Source: JANQRX01 sp963663975 | GTDB lineage: Bacteria; Pseudomonadota; Alphaproteobacteria; Rhizobiales; Kaistiaceae | DNA: 64,000 nucleotides | Direction of reading: 5' to 3' | Assembly: GCA_963663975.2 (NCBI GenBank) | Contig: CAXXRA010000011.1 | Coordinates: 310,001-374,000 of the forward strand | In this document: in pieces, positions 17,036-24,910 of the stretch | How the letters are laid out: each line of letters starts with the position of its first letter | Position numbering within the stretch: the first letter of the stretch is position 1 | Made by a program: the position numbers and the translations under genes | The notes under the pieces: model-generated | What the model saw: only the letters and a program-made list of their open reading frames with translations | The model's database searches: none | Told to the model about the DNA's origin: nothing

Positions 17036-18808
17036 ATGCATCGCTACCGGAGCCACACCTGCGGCGAACTCCGGCCCGCGCAAATTGGCGAGTCGGTCCG
17101 CTTGAGCGGCTGGGTCCACCGGGTCCGCGACCATGGCGGGCTGCTGTTCGTCGATCTGCGCGACCATTACGGCCTCACCCAATGCGTGGTCGATCCGGAT
17201 TCGGCGGCATTCGCAATGGTCGAGACGATTCGGTCGGAATGGGTTGTGCGTATTGACGGTGAAGTGCGCGCGCGGTCCGCCGAAACCGTCAATGCCGATC
17301 TCGACACCGGCGAAATCGAGATTTTCATTCGCGAGCTGACCGTGTTGTCGGAAGCGGCCGAACTGCCGCTTCCGGTGTTTGGCGATCAGGAGTATCCCGA
17401 GGAAACCCGGCTGCGCCATCGCTTCGTCGATCTCCGCCGAGACCGCATCCACGGCAACATCATGAAGCGCTCGGCGATCATCTCGTCGATCAGGCGGCGC
17501 ATGACCGACGCCGGTTTTTTCGAGTTTCAGACGCCGATTCTGACCGCTTCGTCGCCCGAGGGCGCGCGAGACTTTCTGGTACCTTCGCGGATGCATCCCG
17601 GCAGGTTCTACGCCCTGCCGCAGGCGCCCCAGCAGTTCAAGCAATTGATCATGGTCGCCGGCTTCGATCGCTATTTTCAGATCGCGCCGTGTTTTCGCGA
17701 TGAGGATGCCCGCGCCGACCGTTCGCCGGGCGAGTTCTATCAACTCGATGTGGAAATGAGCTACGTCGAGCAGGAGGACGTCTTCGCCGCGGTTGAGCCG
17801 GTGCTGCGCGGCCTGTTCGAGGAGTTCGGCGACGGCAAGACGGTTACGCGGTCATTCCCGCGCATCCCCCATGGCGAGGCGCTACGCAAATATGGTTCCG
17901 ACAAGCCGGACCTTCGCAATCCGATCGTCATGCAAGACGTCACCGGGCACTTTCGCGGCTCGGGCTTCAGGGTCTTTGCCGGCCAGATCGATGCCGATCC
18001 GGCGGTCGAGGTGTGGGCGATTCCGGCGCCGACCGGCGGCAGCCGGGCGTTTTGCGATCGCATGAATTCATGGGCCCAGGGCGAGGAGCAACCTGGCCTG
18101 GGTTACATTTTCTTCCGCGACAACGGCGCCGGCGCCGGGCCGATCGCCAAGAATATCGGCGAGGCCAGAACGGAAGCCATGCGCGACCAGCTGCAACTTG
18201 GTGACGGCGATGCGGTCTTCTTCGTTTGCGGTGCGCCAAAGAAATTCGCCGACTTCGCCGGCAGCGCCCGGCAGAAAATCGGATACGACCTTCAACTGAT
18301 CGATGCCGAGCGCTTCGAATTCTGCTGGGTTGTCGACTTTCCCATGTTCGAGTGGGACGAGGACAACAAGAAGGTCGATTTCTCACATAACCCGTTCTCG
18401 ATGCCGCAGGGTGGCATGGAGGCGCTCGAGAACGAGGATCCGCTGACGGTTCTAGCCTACCAGTATGACATCGTGTGCAACGGGGTCGAGCTGTCGTCGG
18501 GGGCGATCCGGAACCACCGGCCGGAGATCATGCGCAAGGCCTTTGCCATTGCCGGTTATGACGAAACCGTTCTGGAGACGCAATTCGGCGGCATGTTGCG
18601 CGCGCTGCAGTACGGTGCGCCGCCCCATGGCGGCATCGCGCCGGGCATCGATCGCATCGTCATGCTGTTGTGCGGGGAGGACAATCTGCGCGAGGTCACC
18701 ATGTTCCCGATGAACCAGCAGGCCGAGGACCTGATGATGGGAGCACCGTCCGAGGTCAGCGCGCGCCAACTCCGTGATTTGCACCTCAGGCTCAACCTGC
18801 CGGACTAA
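17036..18808 (+). CDS. aspS: Aspartyl-tRNA synthetase
   Basis: Class II synthetase of 590 residues, the bacterial form with the GAD insertion (alphaproteobacterial enzymes are often non-discriminating Asp/Asn). Seen are an N-terminal OB-fold anticodon domain (SVRLSGWVHRVRDHGG), motif 2 region FRDEDARADRSPGEFYQLD and motif 3 GIAPGIDRIVMLLCGEDNLREV (listed as residues around 545-566). ATG at 17036 fits the family start HRYRSHTCGELR. A TTGACA hexamer at 16957 could be the -35 of its promoter, but the -10 is poor. It is convergent with the exported-protein gene at 18822. Confidence 0.96.
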   Translation: MHRYRSHTCGELRPAQIGESVRLSGWVHRVRDHGGLLFVDLRDHYGLTQCVVDPDSAAFAMVETIRSEWVVRIDGEVRARSAETVNADLDTGEIEIFIRELTVLSEAAELPLPVFGDQEYPEETRLRHRFVDLRRDRIHGNIMKRSAIISSIRRRMTDAGFFEFQTPILTASSPEGARDFLVPSRMHPGRFYALPQAPQQFKQLIMVAGFDRYFQIAPCFRDEDARADRSPGEFYQLDVEMSYVEQEDVFAAVEPVLRGLFEEFGDGKTVTRSFPRIPHGEALRKYGSDKPDLRNPIVMQDVTGHFRGSGFRVFAGQIDADPAVEVWAIPAPTGGSRAFCDRMNSWAQGEEQPGLGYIFFRDNGAGAGPIAKNIGEARTEAMRDQLQLGDGDAVFFVCGAPKKFADFAGSARQKIGYDLQLIDAERFEFCWVVDFPMFEWDEDNKKVDFSHNPFSMPQGGMEALENEDPLTVLAYQYDIVCNGVELSSGAIRNHRPEIMRKAFAIAGYDETVLETQFGGMLRALQYGAPPHGGIAPGIDRIVMLLCGEDNLREVTMFPMNQQAEDLMMGAPSEVSARQLRDLHLRLNLPD

Positions 18809-18821
18809 GCGACGCCGGCGT

Positions 18822-20856
18822 TCAGTTGTCGGGTTCCAGCGACGGCCGCAACTTGCTGGCGCCATCGCCGGATTCGCCGCCGCTGCCCGCCACCCCCGAC
18901 AGGGTGACGGAAAGAAGATCGGGCAGGGATTGGGGGGCGGTGCGCAGCAGCCCCTCGATCGCCGAAATCGAGATCGGCATCGCCGGCTCGGCCGCGATGG
19001 TCAACTCGCCCGGCGTCCTGATGAAGGTCTGCAGAACAGGCACGATCTTCTTCTGAAACTCGGCATCGCCGATGAAGGAGATCATGAACGGCAGTGCCCC
19101 GGCGATCTGCTCACGGAACACCTCCGTCTCAACCTGCAAACGATCGGCCTGCATGGCAAGGCTGCGGGTGACAATGGAATCGTCCCGGAAGGTCATGGTC
19201 CCGCCGGCAAACTCGAGCTCGGTCAGCGACCCGCCCAAGGTCGAGGGGTCGCTGGCAATTTCCTCCGTCAGGCCATCGAAGCGAATTTCGCCGTCCAGCG
19301 TCCCCATCTTCCGCATGGCGAATTTGAACTGGTCCAACGTGACCGATCCGTCGGCCCTGTTCCATACAGCGTTGAAGCCGAAATCGGCGTCGATCTCCTC
19401 ATATCCCAACGATTCCAGCAGGGTCCGCGCCCGAAGGTTTTCGATCAGGGAGGTCGAAAACCTGAGGCCGGCGATATCGAGCCCCACCGTGGCGGGGATG
19501 TGACCGACGTAATCGCCGAAGTCGAGCCGCAGCCTGCCGAGCCGGGTGCGGCTCAACTCGGTCGACCCGGTGTCGAAGTCGGCAATCTCAACGAACCCGA
19601 ATTTCGGTATCAACGCTGACGAAGATATCTCGCGCCCGTTGGCGCCGTCCTTGATGGCCTGGAGAACGTCATCCTCGGACGGAAAATCCACTTCGCCGAA
19701 AGCGAAGCGTCCCAGATCGACAAAGCCCTCGCCGTCGACCGCGGCCGCCAGACCGTCAAACGACATTTCACCCAAGCCTTCCGATGACATCCCGGCGATT
19801 GCGAAACGCTTCAGGCCGAGATCGTCTATGCCGTCGGCCTCGACATCCACGTTCTCGACCACGAAACGCTCAACGGAAAACGAGGACAGCAGGTCGTAGG
19901 CGCGAAGACCGACCTCGCCGTCGTCGTCGAGCAGGTCCGGATCGGCCAATGCGTCATCGGCAAAGCCGACGAAATCGCGGCGCGGCGGCCTTATCTTCAG
20001 CCCTTCGGTCGTGATGCGTGCGATCGTCATGGCGGCATCGGGCGCATCGATCGCGAATCCCTCGTACTGCGCCCGGCCGACCGCGGTCTGCCAGGGTCTG
20101 TCGTTGCCGCGGCGGGGATAGTTGTCCGGATGGTAGGCCTTCACGAATGCGCTCAGGTCGAGATCGGTGCCTTCAAAACCTCCGACCGACATCCGAACGA
20201 TGCCGCTCGGGCTGGGCGATTCCATCCTCATCGGGCCGATCGCAATCCGTCGGATCGATCCGTCCGACCATCTGCCGATGACCACATCCTCATAGCTGAT
20301 GCGGCTCTCGACACCCGCATCGGCCTCGATGATCGCGATCTCACCGATCGACCCGCCGCTCATGCCGAGCCGGGCCAACAGGCCATAGGCATCGACCAGC
20401 GACGTCAGCGGTCTGGCCTCGTTCCAACCAAACCCGGTGAAATCGGGAAGCTTCGCGTTCGAAATCGTCAGCTCGGACAACACGATGCGCAGCGTATCGG
20501 TCTCGATGATTCCTGAGCCCAGCCTGACGGCGACCGCCGTCAGGTTCGCATCGTTCGTTTCGATCGGCTCGGACAGGCTGAGGTCGTCGAGGCGAATCGT
20601 GATAGCCGCCGGAACGCTGCTGATTGACAGACCGGTGAGGACGACAGCGCCGCTCGCCCGGTTCGACGTCACGCCATCGAACCGCACCCGCCAACGCGGC
20701 GAACCGTTGACCGCGGCGATCCACGTGCGGACCGCGTCGAGGCGTCTCACCCTGTGAGGACGACAGCGCCGCTGGGATGCCAAACCGACCGGCGGCAGCG
20801 ACACCCAGGCCGAGAAGGCCGAGAAAAAGGACCAGTGTCCCGGTCAGTTTAAGCAA
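18822..20856 (-). CDS. Exported protein of unknown function, paralogue A, leader frameshifted
   Basis: Large protein (about 670 residues if joined) rich in beta-type repeats of the kind LxLDxFxxxxL. It has no recognised catalytic motif. The main frame starts at ATG 20804, but that start gives no export signal. A signal peptide (LKLTGTLVLFLGLLGLGVAAAG) is encoded just upstream in another frame from TTG 20856. Joining needs a one-base skip at about 20750-20765, where a 20-bp direct repeat lies. The C-terminal third is clearly homologous to the next gene (ALPFMISFIGD versus AIPFMLNFIGN; LPDLLSV versus LPDLLAV). Probably an envelope or periplasmic protein; the frameshift may be real or a sequence error. 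Confidence 0.65.
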
Positions 20857-20890
20857 GGCCGGCCTCTCGGCGTGACAGGTGGGACGGGCA

Positions 20891-22030
20891 TTAATCGTTG
20901 GCCGATATTTCGACGGCCAACAGGTCGGGCAGCACCGAGCGGTTGGTCATGGCCGCCTTGGCGATCTCGTCGAGCGAAACAGGGGAGGCGGGCGACGATT
21001 CGATGGTCAGTGATTGCGGCCGGCGCAGGAAATCCACCGCCACCACGGCGAGCTTGTCCTGAAAGGGCCGGTTGCCGATGAAGTTGAGCATGAACGGGAT
21101 CGCGCCGACAAACCGTTCGACAAATTCCTCGCGCGGAACCCCGGTCATCGAAGCTTGCCTGTCGATCGCGCGCTCGACCAGTCCGGCGTTGTCGAACCGC
21201 AAAGTGAAACGGTCGATCTTGGCCGACTCCTGTGCCGCCTTCCGGCGTGAGTCGACCGCAAATCCGCCGATGGAAACGCCGCTGAAATGCCCTTCGATGC
21301 GCAGGTCGCCGACGCCGGCGATCTTCACGATCAGCGGGTCCATCGTCCAGGTATCGGCGTGGAGATCGATCATGCTGTCGAGTATAAGGTCGAGTTCGAG
21401 TTCGGCGTAGCCCAATGCCTTGAGCATGGCGCGGCGGCGCGTGCCCCCGACCGCGTCGGCCGACACCACCATCCCAAGAGCCTCGATGCGCAGGCGGCTC
21501 GGCACATTGGCGACAACCTCACCGATCTCGACGATCAGATTGTCGACGGCCGCGAGCCGGTCGCCCGACGGGGTGTCGATCCGCACGCCGCCCATCTGAA
21601 GGCGCGCGAAGGGTCGCAACTTGCTGGCCGCCTTGACTTCCACAGGAGAGGGTACGATCGCCTTCTCCGCCGTGGCGGTCATCCACGATACCACCGCATC
21701 GTCGTCGGTCGCGCTGCCGCCGTCAAAAACCGCCCGCTCGGCGATGAAACCGCCCGACGCACGCGCCTCAATTCCTGCGAATTCCAGCGATGGCAGCGAC
21801 ACGACCCGATCGGGTCGCCCATTTTGGATGGCGACCAATTCCGAGATGATCACGACATCATCGGCGACGGTCACCGAGCCGTACGTCACTTGCGCGTCGC
21901 CCTGAGCGGCGATGGCGCTGGCCAATGCGGCAGCCACCGCATCGCCATCGGGCGCGGCGTGGCCGGCGCCGATCGCCACCAGTGGCATGACCATCCCGCA
22001 TAGAATCCGCAGCGCGGTGGCAGACATCAT
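20891..22030 (-). CDS. Exported protein of unknown function, paralogue B
   Basis: 379-residue protein with a clear signal peptide (MMSATALRILCGMVMPLVAIG..GHA). The mature part consists of repeated beta-strand-like units (for example LELDLILDSMIDLHADTWTM) and a C-terminal domain shared with the gene at 18822. The start is one of two adjacent ATGs at 22030/22027, with AGGGA about 11 bases upstream. It lies 34 bases before paralogue A, in the same direction, so the pair may be co-transcribed. I do not recognise the family; the repetitive amphipathic pattern recalls periplasmic lipid- or polymer-binding folds, but that is only a resemblance. Confidence 0.75.
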   Translation of the reverse strand: MMSATALRILCGMVMPLVAIGAGHAAPDGDAVAAALASAIAAQGDAQVTYGSVTVADDVVIISELVAIQNGRPDRVVSLPSLEFAGIEARASGGFIAERAVFDGGSATDDDAVVSWMTATAEKAIVPSPVEVKAASKLRPFARLQMGGVRIDTPSGDRLAAVDNLIVEIGEVVANVPSRLRIEALGMVVSADAVGGTRRRAMLKALGYAELELDLILDSMIDLHADTWTMDPLIVKIAGVGDLRIEGHFSGVSIGGFAVDSRRKAAQESAKIDRFTLRFDNAGLVERAIDRQASMTGVPREEFVERFVGAIPFMLNFIGNRPFQDKLAVVAVDFLRRPQSLTIESSPASPVSLDEIAKAAMTNRSVLPDLLAVEISAND

Positions 22031-22249
22031 GCCCGAAGTCCCTTCGCCCGATCGATTCTCAACAGCCAGCTGATGACTGTTCACCGTCAACAAGGCAATG
22101 AAAAGGCAAAAATTCAAGGGCCGACCGCAGCCCGGAGAATCGGTCGGCATCATCGGTCGCGCGGGCCATCGGCGCTGGCCACGGTTGGAACGCGGTCGCC
22201 GCCATGCCATGTTCCGGCAAGGGCTAGAGCCGCAGGCGGAAGGGAAGCC

Positions 22250-23110
22250 ATGGTGAGATTGAAAGGTCTTGGTTTCGCAGTCGGTTTTGTCGTGGCCGGC
22301 GGATTGTCGCATGCCGTGGCCCAGGACTCGACCGCCTATCCGGAGCCCGAGCGTTGCCCGCGTTTCATCGCCTCAGCGCCAACGATCACGCTGGCCAAGG
22401 CCACAATTCCGATACAGGCGGCGGACAAGTCGGTGTCGATCACCTATGTCGGGCACTCGACATTTCTGATCCAGAGCCCGGCCGGCGTCACCATCGCCAC
22501 CGATTACAATGACGGCCTGCGCCCACCGGTCACGCCGGAAATTGCCACCATGAATCGGGCGCACATCACCCACTTCAGCATCAGCCCCGATCCGGACATC
22601 GCTTATCTTTTGCCGGGCTGGGGCCGGGACGGCGAGCCGGCCGCCTACGATCTGACCGTTCGCGACGTGTGGATCCGCAACGTGACCACCAATATTCGCC
22701 GAGACTTTGGCGGTTTCGACGATTTCGACGATGGCGGGATGAGCGGGGTCGAGCGCGACATGAACTCGATGTTCGTGTTCGAAGTCGCCGGACTGTGTAT
22801 CGCCCATCTCGGTCACCTCCACCATTTGCTGACCGACGACCATCTCAAAGCGCTCGGCCGTATTGATGTGGTCCTGGCGCCGGTCGACGGGTCGCGTACC
22901 CTCAACGTCGAAGACATGATCACGGTCCTCCGGGATATTCAGGCTCCCCTGATCATTCCGATGCATTTCTTCGGCGGGGCGACGCTTAACCGGTTTACCA
23001 AAAAGCTCGAAGAGTACTACGCCGTCGAACTATCGTCGTCGCCGACGGTATCTGTGTCGCGGGACACGCTGCCTGCCATACCGACTTTGCTGGTCTTGCC
23101 GGGGGCGTAG
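22250..23110 (+). CDS. Exported MBL-fold-like protein with altered metal motif
   Basis: 286 residues: signal peptide (MVRLKGLGFAVGFVVAGGLSHAVAQ), then a domain similar to UlaG-type metallo-beta-lactamase-fold proteins: SITYVGHSTFLIQSP and TIATDYND at the start, LCIAHLGHLHH, VVLAPVDGS and IIPMHFFGG later. The defining HxHxDH motif is not present; its place reads ITHFSISPDPD. One metal site is therefore probably lost or rebuilt, and hydrolase activity is uncertain. ATG at 22250 follows GGAAGGGAAG. The next gene starts 6 bases after its stop, so both probably share a transcript. Confidence 0.75.
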   Translation: MVRLKGLGFAVGFVVAGGLSHAVAQDSTAYPEPERCPRFIASAPTITLAKATIPIQAADKSVSITYVGHSTFLIQSPAGVTIATDYNDGLRPPVTPEIATMNRAHITHFSISPDPDIAYLLPGWGRDGEPAAYDLTVRDVWIRNVTTNIRRDFGGFDDFDDGGMSGVERDMNSMFVFEVAGLCIAHLGHLHHLLTDDHLKALGRIDVVLAPVDGSRTLNVEDMITVLRDIQAPLIIPMHFFGGATLNRFTKKLEEYYAVELSSSPTVSVSRDTLPAIPTLLVLPGA

Positions 23111-23116
23111 TTCGAC

Positions 23117-24049
23117 TTGATCAGCCTCATCATCGATACCGATCCCGGTCAGGACGACGCCGTTGCCATTCTGCTTGCCCTGGCAAGTCCCGAACTGGAG
23201 GTGCTCGGCATCACCGCGGTTGCGGGCAACGTTCCCCTTGCTCTGACCCACAAAAACGCGCGCAAGATCTGCGAACTGGCCGGCCGGCGGGATATCAGGG
23301 TGTTTGCCGGCGCGGAGCGCCCGCTGGTCCGTCCACTGGTCACCGCCGAGGCGGTGCACGGTCGCACCGGGCTCGACGGCCCGGACCTGCCCGAACCGAC
23401 CATGCCGCTGCAGGACCTGCATGCGGTCGACTTCATCGTCTCGGAGATCATGGCGCAACCCGAGGGGGCCGTGACCCTGTGCCCGCTCGGTCCGCTGACC
23501 AATATCGCTCTGGCGCTCATTCGCGAACCGGCGATCGCCTCGCGGCTCAGCCAAATCGTGCTCATGGGCGGGGGTTATTTCGAGGCCGGCAACACCACAC
23601 CATCGGCCGAATTCAATATGTACGTCGACCCTCATGCGGCCCGCGTGGTGTTCGAATCCGGTGTGCCGCTGACCATGATTCCCCTCGACTGCACCCATCA
23701 GGCGCTGACCACGCGGGCGCGGATCAAGTCGATCCGCGACATCGGCACGCCGGTGTCGACGGCGGTGGCCGAACTGATCGACTTTTTCGAGCGTTTCGAC
23801 GAGTCGAAATACGGCACCGATGGCGGACCGCTTCACGATCCGTGCGTCATCGCCCGGCTACTGCAACCGGACCTTTTCTCCGGCCGCCACGTCAACGTGT
23901 CGATCGAAACTGGCTCGGAGCTGACCATGGGTGCAACCGTCGTCGACTGGTGGGGCGTCACCGACCGGCCGGCCAACGCGACGGTGTTGAAGGACGTTGA
24001 TGCGGACGGTTTCTTCGCGCTGTTGACCGAGCGACTGGCCCGGCTTTAG
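23117..24049 (+). CDS. Nucleoside hydrolase (inosine/uridine-preferring family)
   Basis: 310-residue Ca2+-dependent N-ribohydrolase that splits nucleosides to ribose and base for salvage. The N-terminal metal-binding motif DTDPGQDDA (residues 7-15) is intact. Further family blocks are VAGNVPL, VTLCPLGPLTNIA, IVLMGGGYFEAGNTTPSAEFN and HDPCVIARLL, the last with another calcium ligand. The pattern fits the RihA/B-like pyrimidine-preferring group, but specificity is not certain. The start is TTG at 23117, 6 bases after the MBL-like gene. The stop TAG (24047-24049) is part of the left terminus of an intergenic repeat element. Confidence 0.92.
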   Translation: MISLIIDTDPGQDDAVAILLALASPELEVLGITAVAGNVPLALTHKNARKICELAGRRDIRVFAGAERPLVRPLVTAEAVHGRTGLDGPDLPEPTMPLQDLHAVDFIVSEIMAQPEGAVTLCPLGPLTNIALALIREPAIASRLSQIVLMGGGYFEAGNTTPSAEFNMYVDPHAARVVFESGVPLTMIPLDCTHQALTTRARIKSIRDIGTPVSTAVAELIDFFERFDESKYGTDGGPLHDPCVIARLLQPDLFSGRHVNVSIETGSELTMGATVVDWWGVTDRPANATVLKDVDADGFFALLTERLARL

Positions 24050-24322
24050 AGCCCTTTCAACCAACTCTGAGCCATTCTGACGGAGCGATTTTGTGACAAG
24101 ATCAAGTGAAGGTCCGAAGAGCGTATCCGGATACGGTCGAGAGACCTGGCGCAGGAATTGGCACAAAATCGCCCGTCCCTTCGGGTTTGTTGATTGGCGC
24201 TCGCCCAATGCCGAACCGATCTGGCACGATGCTCAAGCATCGCCCGTCGACCGTTTCGACCCTGGAATCGCCTCGCCAATCGTGAAACAGAATTGACCCA
24301 GAGTCGGTTGAAAGGGGCCTAA
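24046..24322 (+). repeat. Intergenic inverted-repeat element, copy 2
   Basis: 277-base element beginning TTAGAGCCCTTTCAACCAAC and ending GTTGAAAGGGGCCTAA. It is the same element as at 14393 but inverted. It carries the 14-base palindrome CGTATCCGGATACG at 24122-24135 and has no reading frame of its own. It lies exactly between two convergent genes, and its two ends provide the TAG stop of each. The outermost bases pair as TTAG..CTAA, consistent with a TA target. Confidence 0.85.
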
Positions 24323-24768
24323 CGACGCCGCTTGGGCCGGTGAGCCACGGCCGGCTCGATCACCACCATGAATGTGTCGGGCCGGTGCGGCGTGGTGCCA
24401 TCGTAGTAGAAAACCTTGCCGTCATACCAGCTGCCGCCGGCCGAGGGACCGAGCACGGGCGGGCAGCGGGAGGAAGCCAGGTAGGCGGTCTGCGCCGGAA
24501 CATATTTGGCCGGGCCCGGTGTGACGCCGTGGAACGGCTCGACCATCACCACCCGCGGCGGCTGTACCCATTGTCCACGCTGCCGGAACAACAAGGTGGT
24601 GAGAGTCTTGAGCGGCGCGCGCGATGCGACCTGAACTGCCGGCGGCGGGCAGGCGGTGGACGCGCCCGCGTTTGGCGCCGGAACAGGCATGTCGGCGGCT
24701 GACGCCGTGACTGGCGCCGCCAGCAGGAAGAGTGCCGAAACGGCAAGCAGAGAACCCGGACGCATCAT
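24319..24768 (-). CDS. Small exported proline-rich protein, unknown
   Basis: 149 residues with a signal peptide (MMRPGSLLAVSALFLLAAPVTASAA). The mature part is rich in proline and valine and contains two Cys-Pro motifs (TACPPP, SSRCPP) and a basic end (AHRPKRRR). I see no known domain. The start is at one of two adjacent ATGs (24768/24765); an open frame to 24852 adds no export signal. Its TAG stop lies within the right terminus of the repeat element, so the original C-terminus may have been changed when the element arrived. Confidence 0.65.
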   Translation of the reverse strand: MMRPGSLLAVSALFLLAAPVTASAADMPVPAPNAGASTACPPPAVQVASRAPLKTLTTLLFRQRGQWVQPPRVVMVEPFHGVTPGPAKYVPAQTAYLASSRCPPVLGPSAGGSWYDGKVFYYDGTTPHRPDTFMVVIEPAVAHRPKRRR

Positions 24769-24910
24769 CGACTCCACACAGGTGAACATCTTGTCGTCAG
24801 TGTCGGCGATGGTGGTTTCGGCCAGGTTAACGTCGTGCCTGCGACATTGCATGGCCGGAATAGGCGCTACCGGGGATCGCTGCGAGTCCGCCGCCCATTG
24901 CCGCCGGGCG

